Source: Mageeibacillus sp. UBA1243 (GTDB lineage Bacteria > Bacillota > Clostridia > UBA1212). From it: DNA of 16,418 bases. Under the pieces are notes generated by a model, which saw only the letters and a list, made by a program, of their open reading frames with translations, was not told where the DNA came from and did no database searches. Shown here piece by piece: positions 10,839 through 16,418 of this stretch. The stretch spans positions 6,539-22,956 of the forward strand of contig DBWH01000050.1 of NCBI GenBank assembly GCA_002308595.1, in the 5' to 3' direction. The translations under genes and the position numbers were made by a program. Position 1 is the first letter of the stretch, and each line of letters starts with the position of its first letter.

Positions 10839-10856
10839 AAGGTTTTTAAGCCTTTT
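10837..10856 (+). terminator. Weak AT-rich hairpin at the end of serS
   Basis: AAAAGG (10837-10842) pairs with CCTTTT (10851-10856) immediately at the serS stop. The stem has only two GC pairs, and its own T residues form the tail. It may assist the stronger hairpin downstream. Confidence 0.3.
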
Positions 10857-10871
10857 GATTATATGAAAAAA

Positions 10872-10906
10872 GAAAGCTCCCGCGGCTCCGGCACGCGGGA
10901 GCTTTC
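10872..10906. terminator. Strong hairpin terminator between convergent genes
   Basis: GAAAGCTCCCGCG (10872-10884) pairs perfectly with CGCGGGAGCTTTC (10894-10906) around a 9-nt loop. Read on the minus strand, the stem is followed by six T residues, giving a good intrinsic terminator for the ParB-like gene. Read on the plus strand, the tail is TTTCCAATTAAATATTT, a poorer U-tract. It probably works in both directions but better for the minus-strand gene, whose stop lies 38 bp away. Confidence 0.85.
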
Positions 10907-10943
10907 CAATTAAATATTTGCCTATAATAGCGGAAAATATGTT

Positions 10944-12170
10944 TTACTCCGCGCCCTCTCCGGCCATGTCAAACTGCGTATAGTCGAAAGGCTGCTCCGG
11001 CTGTTTGCGCCTCGGAAAAGTAATGAAAGGGGCGCCGCCGGGGAAGGTTATAACGGGCCTTTGGCCTGCGGGGGCGCTGCCGGCCGCCCCGGCTTCATCG
11101 GGCGCGGCTTTAACGAGGGTCAGGCCGCCGCGCCCGTTTCCGGCAGACGCCTCATCGTCAAAGCCCGCAAGCAGAATGTCTGCCGGACTGAGCCCGCGGC
11201 GCTCCTGCGCGGCGTCCCCTCTTTTCGGCAGCCGTATCACGACCTCGATGCAGTCGTCGGTCTCGGCGCTTCGGAGGCTGACGGGGACGCCGCTCCGCCT
11301 GAGCGAGTCAAGCTCGCGCCGCAGGCTCCTGAAGCCGGACGGCTTCCCCCCGTCAAGGGTTGACGGGAGCTCGCGAAGCGTATTGGCGATAAGGGCTGAA
11401 TAGGCCTCGCGGCCGAGGTCGCGCAGGGACTTGTGCTTCATGAACTTGCCGAGCTGCTCGGCTTTGATCGAGCTTGTTTTGCGTTTGATGAAATTGGCGA
11501 GTGCAAGAAGCTTCATCTCGTCGGTTTCAATGCTTAAAAGCGCCCTTCCGTGGCGTTCGGAGAGCCCCGAGGCCGAAAACTGCTTGAGAACGGGAGCGCT
11601 GAGCCTGCAGAGACGCATTTTGTTTGAAATTGCCGACTGAGACTGGCCGAACCAGAGAATCAGATCCTTCTGGTCAAGCCCGACTGTCGAAACAAGGAAC
11701 CTGTACCCGAGAGCAACCTCGACAATTCCCGTATTTTTAGCGGCGCAGAGCGCAACGCACGAAAGAGTATCGTCAATAAGCCCCTCAGGAACCGTGTATA
11801 TATGTGCGCGGAGAGTGCCCGCGCCCCGTTCTTTAATTACGTGAACCGACCCGTCGGCCGGATGGATGAGTCTGTATTCAAACTGCCCGACCCTCAGAAC
11901 AACAGGTGAAACCCCGGAGGGCGGAGGCATGTTTTGCCCGACAACGCCAAGGTATTTATCCAGCGGCAGACCGCTTAAAAGAAAGACCTGCGAGGTAAGG
12001 ACCTCGCCAACCCTTGCCGTCACCCCTTTCAGGCGCGCGGCAGGGCCGCGCGCGCCGTGGCCGCCGCCGTGCAATGCCGCCGGCGGCGCTTCCGGCAGCG
12101 CGTCAGTTTCGTAATTTGCGCTGCCGGAGTTGCATAGTAACAGACTGTTTTCCTCTTTGGTATGTTTCAT
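10944..12170 (-). CDS. Divergent ParB/Noc-like DNA-binding protein
   Basis: The 408-residue protein resembles the ParB/Noc superfamily in its middle and C-terminal parts. A helix-turn-helix segment lies at about 165-190 (GLDQKDLILWFGQSQSAISN, then KMRLCRL), with the following SERHGRALL at 204-212. A C-terminal region at about 256-317 ends in DDCIEVVIRLPKR and resembles the dimerisation part. The N-terminal domain is degenerate. Where ParB has GERRWRA this protein has KERGAG (113-118), and the ENIQR position reads KNTGIV (145-150). The N-terminal 50 residues and the Gly/Ala/Pro-rich tail (about 318-408, with two ITFP repeats) look disordered. The start has AAAGGAG 6-7 nt upstream. It opposes the fork leaving oriC. 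A nucleoid-occlusion or other DNA-binding role is possible; CTP binding seems unlikely. Confidence 0.75.
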   Translation of the reverse strand: MKHTKEENSLLLCNSGSANYETDALPEAPPAALHGGGHGARGPAARLKGVTARVGEVLTSQVFLLSGLPLDKYLGVVGQNMPPPSGVSPVVLRVGQFEYRLIHPADGSVHVIKERGAGTLRAHIYTVPEGLIDDTLSCVALCAAKNTGIVEVALGYRFLVSTVGLDQKDLILWFGQSQSAISNKMRLCRLSAPVLKQFSASGLSERHGRALLSIETDEMKLLALANFIKRKTSSIKAEQLGKFMKHKSLRDLGREAYSALIANTLRELPSTLDGGKPSGFRSLRRELDSLRRSGVPVSLRSAETDDCIEVVIRLPKRGDAAQERRGLSPADILLAGFDDEASAGNGRGGLTLVKAAPDEAGAAGSAPAGQRPVITFPGGAPFITFPRRKQPEQPFDYTQFDMAGEGAE

Positions 12171-12214
12171 ATTTAACTCCTTTCGGCCTGCAGCCGTGAA
12201 CTGATATTGACGTT

Positions 12215-12242
12215 ATTATACACAAAAAACTTGCAAAAACAA
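12215..12242 (-). promoter_or_regulatory. Promoter of the ParB-like gene
   Basis: On the minus strand, TATAAT (12220-12215) is preceded at 16 bp by TTGTTT (12242-12237). The start codon is 45 bp further on. The -10 is perfect, the -35 is moderate. Confidence 0.55.
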
Positions 12243-12309
12243 GAGAAAAAACGCGAAAATGAAAGAAAAATAAAGACATTTTAGAAAAAATCCGAAAATT
12301 CCGGGAAAT

Positions 12310-12319
12310 TTCCGGAAAA
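12310..12319. repeat. TTCCGG palindromes in A-rich DNA
   Basis: TTTCCGGAAA (12310-12319) is a perfect palindrome. Just upstream, TTCCGGGAA (12299-12307) is a near copy, so AAATTCCGGGAA and AAATTTCCGGAA form a direct repeat. CCGAAA also occurs at 12292 and 12343. This could be an operator cluster for the divergent genes, or chance in biased sequence. Confidence 0.3.
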
Positions 12320-12373
12320 TACGACAGATTCCGACACACAAGCCGAAAAATGCAACAAAAAGACACTTACGGG

Positions 12374-12530
12374 CGGTCTTCAAAGAGGCAAGGTGAAAAG
12401 TCTGAGACGCGGAGAAAGACCGAAACACATTGGCGGCATCCGAAAGAAGGAGAGGCGGTATCCGAAACGAGCGAAGACGGTATCCGAAAGCAGAGCAGAA
12501 CGTATCTGCCTGCCGCCAAGGGCGCTTTTT
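12374..12530 (+). ncRNA. Candidate structured RNA ending in a T-run
   Basis: Two consecutive inverted repeats, CGGTCTT/AAGACCG (12374-12380 with 12416-12422) and TTGGCGGCA/TGCCGCCAA (12430-12438 with 12511-12519), are perfect. The second is followed closely by an alternative short hairpin, CGCC-AAG-GGCG (12514-12524), and then CTTTTT (12525-12530). This could be a small RNA with an intrinsic terminator on the plus strand. No clear promoter was found upstream and no known RNA family was recognised, so it is only a candidate. Confidence 0.25.
12434..12500. repeat. Three 22-bp tandem repeats carrying CGG-N3-CCG dyads
   Basis: Units GGCATCCGAAAG (12435-12446), GGTATCCGAAAC (12457-12468) and GGTATCCGAAAG (12479-12490) recur exactly every 22 bp, with less conserved 10-bp tails. 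Including the base before each, every unit holds a dyad CGG-N3-CCG (12434-12442, 12456-12464, 12478-12486). A decayed fourth copy, CGTATCTG, starts at 12501, again 22 bp on. Spacing of two helical turns puts all dyads on one DNA face, as in operator or iteron arrays. Confidence 0.6.
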
Positions 12531-12582
12531 CAAAGTAGTATAAAATATATAAAGAAAAGTAATAAATATAATTAAGAAAAAA

Positions 12583-12683
12583 CCGGAGCAAAAAAACGGT
12601 GTGATAAAAAGCACCAAGAGATTTTGCCTATTTTTGCGAAAAAAGCCGCTTCCTTAAAATTGGAGGCCCGGAGCAAAAAAACG
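12583..12683. repeat. 16-bp direct repeat upstream of the rpsL promoter
   Basis: CCGGAGCAAAAAAACG occurs exactly at 12583-12598 and 12668-12683, 85 bp apart. The second copy ends 1 bp before the -35 hexamer of the rpsL promoter, the place of an UP element or activator site, and its A7 tract fits an UP element or bent DNA. The first copy has no promoter right after it. Confidence 0.6.
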
Positions 12684-12684
12684 C

Positions 12685-12714
12685 TTGACAAAGGAATAAT
12701 GCTTGCATTATAAT
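12685..12714 (+). promoter_or_regulatory. Promoter of the rpsL-rpsG-fusA (str) operon
   Basis: TTGACA (12685-12690), 18 bp and TATAAT (12709-12714) match both consensus hexamers perfectly, as expected for a highly expressed ribosomal protein operon. Transcription would start near 12721, leaving a leader of about 145 nt. Confidence 0.92.
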
Positions 12715-12723
12715 TCCTAAGCT

Positions 12724-12754
12724 TGCCGCCTTGTGCGGTGTTGCCTTTTTGCGG
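12724..12754 (+). promoter_or_regulatory. GC-rich hairpins in the rpsL leader
   Basis: CCGC (12726-12729) can pair with GCGG at 12735-12738, or alternatively with GCGG at 12751-12754; a T5 run (12746-12750) lies between the two partners. Two competing pairings could form a switch, but the stems are short and this may be chance. Confidence 0.2.
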
Positions 12755-12858
12755 TCTGAAAACGCGCGAAATCCTCCAAAAGAGCGACGGAGAACGTTTC
12801 AAACGGTGAAAAGACGGCCCCGGACAGGACGAAGGGCAGAAAAAAAGAAGGAGGTGAA

Positions 12859-12879
12859 ATGATAGATGCCAACATTTAA
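12859..12879 (+). other. Six-codon overlapping micro-ORF at the rpsL start
   Basis: ATG at 12859 opens a frame MIDANI that stops at 12877-12879, overlapping the rpsL start in another frame. The AGGAGG at 12849-12854 is 4 nt from this ATG and 11 nt from the rpsL ATG, so ribosomes could in principle choose either. It may be coincidental. Confidence 0.2.
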
Positions 12880-13285
12880 CCAATTGGTTCGCAAGGGAAG
12901 ACAGTCCGTGACTTACAAGTCCACAGCTCCTGCTCTGCAGAAGGGTTTTAACTCGCTTCAGAAGAAGAGCACAGACATCAGCAGCCCTCAGAAGAGAGGC
13001 GTTTGCACAAACGTAAGAACAACGACTCCGAAGAAGCCTAACTCCGCTCTCAGAAAGATTGCAAGGGTAAGACTGACAAACGGTATGGAAGTCACCGCGT
13101 ACATTCCCGGAATCGGCCACAATCTGCAGGAGCACAGCGTAGTGCTTATCAGAGGCGGCAGGGTTAAAGATCTCCCTGGTGTAAGGTACCACATAATCAG
13201 AGGTTCTCTCGATACAGCGGGCGTTACCAACAGAATGCAGGGTAGGTCTAAGTACGGCGCTAAGGTGCCGAAGGCAAAGAAATAA
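12866..13285 (+). CDS. rpsL: 30S ribosomal protein S12
   Basis: S12 lies at the decoding centre of the 30S subunit and governs accuracy; streptomycin-resistance mutations map here. The 139-residue protein is the long Gram-positive form, with extra residues before PQKRGVC (41-47). [13 protein letters not shown] (52-64) and [12 protein letters not shown] carry the conserved lysines in their usual, wild-type state, so no resistance substitution is visible. The start ATG at 12866 is preceded by AAGGAGGT with long spacing; family alignment ([11 protein letters not shown]) supports this start. It is the first gene of the str operon, but rpoB/rpoC and an L7Ae-like gene are not upstream, and an unusually long 332-nt gap separates it from rpsG. 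Confidence 0.97.
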   Translation: MPTFNQLVRKGRQSVTYKSTAPALQKGFNSLQKKSTDISSPQKRGVCTNVRTTTPKKPNSALRKIARVRLTNGMEVTAYIPGIGHNLQEHSVVLIRGGRVKDLPGVRYHIIRGSLDTAGVTNRMQGRSKYGAKVPKAKK

Positions 13286-13342
13286 TCGTTCATTTTCGGC
13301 TGTCCGGAAGTGATTTCCTGCGACATCGCCAAGTGAACGATT
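13284..13342 (+). promoter_or_regulatory. Extended hairpin at the start of the rpsL-rpsG spacer
   Basis: AATCGTTCA (13284-13292), beginning in the rpsL stop codon, pairs perfectly with TGAACGATT (13334-13342). Inside it, GGC/GCC (13298-13300 with 13328-13330), TGTC/GACA (13301-13304 with 13322-13325) and GGAA/TTCC (13306-13309 with 13315-13318) continue the stem with small bulges. No T-run follows, so it is not a simple terminator. An mRNA processing or regulatory structure is more likely. Confidence 0.5.
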
Positions 13343-13352
13343 GTTTCTGCCG

Positions 13353-13502
13353 ATGATTTCCCATGAAATTGTTTTGGCAAGCTGCCGAGCGGCTTTAAGC
13401 TTAAGGTCGGGAAGCAGCGGTTAGTCGGACATTGCGTGCCGACTAAGGGTGCCGGTTACTGAAAAACGAATAAATTACGTCAAAATGATTTCATGAGAAA
13501 TT
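13353..13502. repeat. Two copies of ATGATTTC-N4-GAAATT
   Basis: The 18-bp pattern occurs at 13353-13370 (N4 = CCAT) and 13485-13502 (N4 = ATGA), 132 bp apart. Each copy forms a 5-bp ATTTC/GAAAT stem with a 4-nt loop. The pairing of near-identical hairpins suggests a repeated recognition element. Confidence 0.4.
13421..13446 (+). promoter_or_regulatory. Stem-loop in the rpsL-rpsG spacer
   Basis: TTAGTCGG (13421-13428) pairs perfectly with CCGACTAA (13439-13446) around a 10-nt loop. There is no T-run after it, so a terminator is unlikely; it may be part of a larger mRNA fold. Confidence 0.45.
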
Positions 13503-13538
13503 ATGCGGCGATATTTCTTTAAAGTAATCCAGCACAGA

Positions 13539-13557
13539 CTGCACGCGGCAAGTGCAG
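13539..13557 (+). promoter_or_regulatory. Stem-loop upstream of rpsG
   Basis: CTGCAC (13539-13544) pairs with GTGCAG (13552-13557) around the 7-nt loop GCGGCAA. It is one of three hairpins in the last 80 nt before rpsG. Confidence 0.4.
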
Positions 13558-13566
13558 AGTACCGTT

Positions 13567-13603
13567 GACACAGATTTCTGTGTCGATTGATTAAAATAAT
13601 CAA
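13567..13603 (+). promoter_or_regulatory. Two adjacent hairpins abutting the rpsG ribosome binding site
   Basis: GACACAG-ATTT-CTGTGTC forms a stem at 13567-13584, extendable by TT/GA. TTGATTA-AAA-TAATCAA forms another at 13587-13603, overlapping the first A residues of the AAAGGAGGG ribosome binding site (13602-13610). Folding or protein binding here could control rpsG translation. Function is inferred from position. Confidence 0.5.
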
Positions 13604-13617
13604 AGGAGGGAAGAAAA

Positions 13618-14088
13618 GTGCCGAGAAAAGGTTATATTGCGAAACGTGAAGTTTTGCCCGATCCGGTCTACAACGACGTGATCGTAACAAAACTGATCAA
13701 CAATATCATGCTCGACGGCAAAAAGGGTACCGCCCAGAAAATTTGCTACGCAGCTTTTGATATTGTAAAGGAAAAAACAGGCAGAGACGCACTTGAGGTC
13801 TTCAATGAGGCATTGAACAACGTAATGCCCCAGCTGGAAGTCAAGGCCAGAAGAGTCGGTGGTTCAACATACCAGGTTCCGATGGAGGTAAGACCCGCAA
13901 GAAGACAGGCGTTAGGCCTCAGATGGCTTGTAACATTTTCGAGAAAGCGCAGCGAAAGAACAATGGCTGAGAGACTTGCAGGCGAGATTATCGATGCAAC
14001 GAACAATGCCGGCGCGGCTTTCAGAAGAAAAGAAGACATGCACAAGATGGCAGAAGCAAACAGAGCTTTTGCGCACTATCGTTGGTAA
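13618..14088 (+). CDS. rpsG: 30S ribosomal protein S7
   Basis: S7 nucleates assembly of the 30S head by binding the 3' domain of 16S rRNA and lies near the E site. The 156-residue protein is complete and normal length: [20 protein letters not shown], then [11 protein letters not shown], the conserved [14 protein letters not shown] segment and a C-terminus ending [12 protein letters not shown]. The start is GTG at 13618, with AGGAGG (13604-13609) 8 nt upstream. In many bacteria S7 also represses its own operon by binding the mRNA upstream of rpsG; the hairpins there make this possible but unproven. fusA follows after 27 nt. Confidence 0.97.
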   Translation: MPRKGYIAKREVLPDPVYNDVIVTKLINNIMLDGKKGTAQKICYAAFDIVKEKTGRDALEVFNEALNNVMPQLEVKARRVGGSTYQVPMEVRPARRQALGLRWLVTFSRKRSERTMAERLAGEIIDATNNAGAAFRRKEDMHKMAEANRAFAHYRW

Positions 14089-14115
14089 TAAAGGAAAAAT
14101 TGGAGTATTTGATAA

Positions 14116-16215
14116 ATGGCCAGAGAGTTTTCGCTTGAAAATACGAGAAATATCGGTATCATGGCGCACATAGACGCCGGAAAGACCACAACCACGGAAA
14201 GAATCCTTTTCTACACAGGAAAGATTCACAAAGCCGGAGAGGTTCATGACGGAACTGCTACAATGGATTCCATGGAGCAGGAGCAGGAGAGAGGTATCAC
14301 AATCGCCTCCGCCGCTACTACTGTGCACTGGCGTACCAAGGATGAAGACGGAACAAGCAAGGACACGAGGATTAACATAATCGATACTCCCGGACATGTC
14401 GATTTTACGGTAGAGGTTGAGCGTTCTTTGCGCGTACTTGACGGTTCCGTGACACTTTTCTGCGCGAAGGGCGGCGTTGAGCCCCAGTCGGAGACAGTTT
14501 GGCGTCAGGCAGACCGTTACGGAGTTCCCAGAATTGCCCATGTCAACAAAATGGACATCATGGGAGCAGACTTTTATCGCGTTGTCGATATGATCAGGAC
14601 CAGACTTGGCGCCAATGCAGTGCCGATCCAGCTGCCTATTGGCAAGGAAGACACTTTCACCGGCGTTATTGACCTGGTCAAGATGGAAGCGCATATTTAC
14701 CGCGACGCAGAGGGAAATGTTGTAGACATCACACCTGTGCCCGACGATATGGTTGAAATCGCCAATCGTTACCGCACGGAAATGCTCGAAGCAATCGTTG
14801 AAGAAGACGACGAGCTTATGATGAAATACCTTGACGGCGAGGAGCTTTCGGTTTCCGAAATCAAGAAAGCCATCAGAAAAGGTACGCTTGCACTTCACCT
14901 CGTTCCGGTAACATGCGGTTCGTCCTACAAAAACAAAGGTGTACAGCAGCTGCTGGATGCAATTGTCGACTTCATGCCCTCCCCTGTGGATATTCCCGCA
15001 ATCAAGGGCACGCTGCCTAACGGCGACGAAGCCGAGAGACATCCGGGCGACAATGAGCCTTTCTCCGCCTTGGCGTTTAAGATCGTTTCCGACCAGTACG
15101 GAAAGCTCTGCTTCATCAGAGTTTACTCCGGCGTTCTCAAAGTCGGTTCGTACGTGCTTAACGCGTCAAAGGACAAGAGGGAAAGAATCGGACGCATCGT
15201 TTTGATGCACGCCGATCAGAAGACAGAAGTCAGCGAGGTTTACGCAGGCGATATTGCCGCAGTTATAGGTCTGAAAGAGACCACAACCGGTAATACGCTC
15301 TGCGATCCCGCAAAACCGATCATCCTTGAGTCGATGGTATTCCCGGAGCCGGTTATCTCCGTTGCCGTGGAGCCTAAGACAAAAGCAGGCCAGGAGAAGA
15401 TGAGCATCGCTCTTCAGAAACTTGCCGAGGAAGACCCGACGTTCCGCGTTGCAACAAACGTTGAGACAGGTCAGACGGTCATCTCCGGTATGGGCGAGCT
15501 TCACCTCGACATCATCGTGGACAGACTGCTCCGCGAGTTCAAGGTTGAGGCCAACGTCGGAAATCCGCAGGTTGCTTATAAAGAGGGTATCAGAAGAGCT
15601 GTCACCCAGGAAGGCAAGTTCGTTCGCCAGTCCGGCGGTAGAGGTCAGTACGGCCACTGCGTCATCGAGATGGAGCCCAAAGAGAGAAGCACGGGATACG
15701 AGTTCGTCAGCAAGATCGTTGGCGGTGTCATCCCGAAAGAGTACATTGCCCCGATCGATGCCGGTATCCGCGACGCTATGATGAGCGGTGTTCTTGCAGG
15801 CTATCCTGTTGTAGACGTTAAAGTAACACTCATTGACGGTTCATATCACGAGGTTGACTCCTCCGAAATGGCATTCAAGATCGCCGGTTCAATGGCATTC
15901 AAAGAGGCTATGAAGAAGGCTGACCCCGTACTGCTTGAACCTATCATGAAAGTCGTTGTCACAGTTCCCGATCAGTATTTCGGCGACGTTATCGGAAGCC
16001 TTGCTTCAAAGCGCGCCAGAATTGACGGCTCTGACGACAGCGGAAACGGTGTCAAACTCATCACCGCATTCGTGCCGCTCGCAGAAATGTTCGGTTACAC
16101 GACGATTCTGAGATCGATCACTCAGGGAAGAGCTTCATTCACAATGGAGCCCAGTCACTACGAAGAAGTGCCCCGCAGTGTTCAGGACGGCATCCTCAGC
16201 GGAAAGAAGGTTTAA
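14116..16215 (+). CDS. fusA: Translation elongation factor G
   Basis: EF-G is the GTPase that drives ribosome translocation and, with RRF, ribosome recycling. The 699-residue protein has G1 at 17-24 (AHIDAGKT), the switch I end QERGITI, G3 near 90 (DTPGHVDF) and G4 at 144-147 (NKMD). All five EF-G domains are expected from the length; domain IV includes GGRGQYGHC and domain [13 protein letters not shown]. The start has GGAG (14102-14105) with 10-nt spacing, a moderate site for an abundant protein, so coupling to rpsG translation is likely. It closes the rpsL-rpsG-fusA unit; tuf follows with its own promoter. Confidence 0.97.
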   Translation: MAREFSLENTRNIGIMAHIDAGKTTTTERILFYTGKIHKAGEVHDGTATMDSMEQEQERGITIASAATTVHWRTKDEDGTSKDTRINIIDTPGHVDFTVEVERSLRVLDGSVTLFCAKGGVEPQSETVWRQADRYGVPRIAHVNKMDIMGADFYRVVDMIRTRLGANAVPIQLPIGKEDTFTGVIDLVKMEAHIYRDAEGNVVDITPVPDDMVEIANRYRTEMLEAIVEEDDELMMKYLDGEELSVSEIKKAIRKGTLALHLVPVTCGSSYKNKGVQQLLDAIVDFMPSPVDIPAIKGTLPNGDEAERHPGDNEPFSALAFKIVSDQYGKLCFIRVYSGVLKVGSYVLNASKDKRERIGRIVLMHADQKTEVSEVYAGDIAAVIGLKETTTGNTLCDPAKPIILESMVFPEPVISVAVEPKTKAGQEKMSIALQKLAEEDPTFRVATNVETGQTVISGMGELHLDIIVDRLLREFKVEANVGNPQVAYKEGIRRAVTQEGKFVRQSGGRGQYGHCVIEMEPKERSTGYEFVSKIVGGVIPKEYIAPIDAGIRDAMMSGVLAGYPVVDVKVTLIDGSYHEVDSSEMAFKIAGSMAFKEAMKKADPVLLEPIMKVVVTVPDQYFGDVIGSLASKRARIDGSDDSGNGVKLITAFVPLAEMFGYTTILRSITQGRASFTMEPSHYEEVPRSVQDGILSGKKV

Positions 16216-16254
16216 ACACCGCGAAACTGCGGAAAAAGACAGTGAAAATCATTG

Positions 16255-16283
16255 TTGAAAACGCAGGTTCGATTTGCTATAAT
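16255..16283 (+). promoter_or_regulatory. Promoter of tuf
   Basis: TTGAAA (16255-16260), a 17-bp spacer and TATAAT (16278-16283), with an extended -10 TG at 16275-16276, form a strong sigma-A promoter in the 141-bp fusA-tuf spacer. It would let EF-Tu be made in excess over EF-G. Confidence 0.85.
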
Positions 16284-16294
16284 TCAAACAATAT

Positions 16295-16310
16295 GTGCGG
16301 TAGAACGCAC
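16295..16310 (+). promoter_or_regulatory. Hairpin at the predicted 5' end of the tuf mRNA
   Basis: GTGCG (16295-16299) pairs with CGCAC (16306-16310) around a 6-nt loop, a few nucleotides after the expected transcription start near 16290. 5'-terminal stems commonly stabilise abundant Gram-positive mRNAs; that role here is inferred. Confidence 0.35.
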
Positions 16311-16356
16311 CCATAATCTTGCTGCAGATTCATTACTAAAGGAGGAATCACACACT

Positions 16357-16418
16357 ATGGCAAAAGCAAAGTTCGAAAGAACAAAACCCCACGTTAACAT
16401 CGGAACCATCGGCCACGT
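16357..16418 (+). CDS. tuf: Elongation factor Tu, N-terminal fragment (runs off the right edge)
   Basis: EF-Tu delivers aminoacyl-tRNA to the ribosomal A site as a GTP complex. Only 20 full codons are visible: [20 protein letters not shown]. This is the diagnostic EF-Tu N-terminus leading into the G1 loop (GHVDHGKT, cut by the window edge). The start is supported by AAAGGAGG (16338-16345), 11 nt upstream. The position directly after fusA and the dedicated promoter fit tuf. Confidence 0.95.

Larger units (their letters stand above)
12171..12865. other. 695-bp intergenic region between the ParB-like gene and rpsL
   Basis: No credible protein gene was found here; the short open frames lack ribosome binding sites and recognisable sequence. 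From left to right it holds the minus-strand promoter (12215-12242), an A-rich stretch with several CCGAAA and CCGGAAA words (about 12240-12350), a GC-richer block with inverted repeats and a 22-bp tandem repeat (about 12370-12530), a very AT-rich stretch (12535-12582), a 16-bp direct repeat, the rpsL promoter and a 145-nt leader. Confidence 0.7.
13286..13617 (+). other. 332-nt hairpin-rich spacer between rpsL and rpsG
   Basis: No open frame of note is present. The spacer is packed with inverted repeats: 13284-13342, 13356-13369, 13421-13446, 13488-13501, 13539-13557, 13567-13584 and 13587-13603, plus the palindrome TTAAGCTTAA (13395-13404). In E. coli the shorter rpsL-rpsG spacer carries the S7 site for feedback repression; a comparable or different regulatory RNA may lie here. 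No clear rpsG promoter was found: TTGACA at 13565 is 21 bp from TAAAAT at 13592, too far. Confidence 0.55.

Noticed and set aside
12434..12508. CRISPR array
   Set aside because: Period of 22 bp with about 12 conserved and 10 variable bases and only three copies; there are no spacers of proper length and no cas genes.
12350..12538. 62-codon open frame on the plus strand (starting MQQKDTYGRSSK)
   Set aside because: No ribosome binding site. It covers the 22-bp repeats, so its repetitive Arg/Lys/Glu sequence is explained by the DNA repeat.
12216..12617. 133-codon open frame on the minus strand in the spacer before the ParB-like gene
   Set aside because: Hydrophobic, Phe-rich composition from A/T-rich DNA, no ribosome binding site, no recognisable motif, and it spans the promoter and repeats.
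13379..13470. tRNA-Ser/Leu-like stretch (TGCCGAGCGGCTTTAAG) in the rpsL-rpsG spacer
   Set aside because: It resembles a class II tRNA D-arm, but no acceptor stem, anticodon arm or GGTTCGA-type T-arm follows at the right distance.
13565..13597. rpsG promoter made of TTGACA (13565) and TAAAAT (13592)
   Set aside because: Spacing of 21 bp is too long, and the TTGACA is explained as part of a perfect hairpin.
13912..15042. 376-codon open frame antisense to rpsG and fusA
   Set aside because: Shadow frame of the strongly conserved fusA coding sequence; no ribosome binding site or family resemblance.
16219..16232. Hairpin CCGC-GAAACT-GCGG after fusA as a terminator
   Set aside because: Only 4 bp and followed by an A-run rather than T residues on the plus strand.

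Overview
The window is the replication-origin region of a bacterial chromosome. It almost certainly comes from a Gram-positive Firmicute of class Clostridia. The evidence is the order dnaA-dnaN-recF-remB-gyrB followed by parA-parB-DUF4446-serS, the long (139-residue) Gram-positive form of ribosomal protein S12, strong AGGAGG-type ribosome binding sites, and clean TTGACA/TATAAT-type promoters. I cannot name the genus from sequence alone.

Layout from left to right. Bases 1-188 (minus) are the 5' end of thyA, with its own promoter at 236-264. A promoter at 433-461 drives dnaA (553-1938). The dnaA-dnaN spacer holds a terminator, a cluster of degenerate DnaA boxes and an AT-rich stretch with three CTATWAA repeats, and is the likely oriC. 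Next come dnaN, recF, remB and gyrB, tightly packed on the plus strand, then parA, parB, a DUF4446 membrane protein and serS. A 13-bp hairpin separates serS from a converging minus-strand gene (10944-12170) for a divergent ParB/Noc-like protein. A 695-bp gene-free region (12171-12865) then carries A-rich DNA, a three-copy 22-bp repeat of CGG-N3-CCG dyads, a possible structured RNA, a 16-bp direct repeat and a consensus promoter. That promoter drives the str cluster rpsL-rpsG-fusA. tuf has its own promoter and runs off the right edge.

Functionally, the left half covers chromosome initiation (DnaA, oriC), the replisome clamp (DnaN), repair (RecF), supercoiling (GyrB) and origin segregation (ParA/ParB). 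The right half is translation (SerS, S12, S7, EF-G, EF-Tu). Most genes run co-directionally with a fork leaving oriC to the right. The ParB-like gene is the only one to the right of oriC that opposes it.

The most unusual items are the ParB paralogue whose CTP-binding motifs are lost while its helix-turn-helix and C-terminal region remain, the phased dyad array upstream of it, the 332-nt hairpin-rich rpsL-rpsG spacer, and a DnaA with altered Walker A and DNA-recognition signatures next to non-consensus DnaA boxes. All functional statements about non-coding elements are inferences from sequence read by eye.
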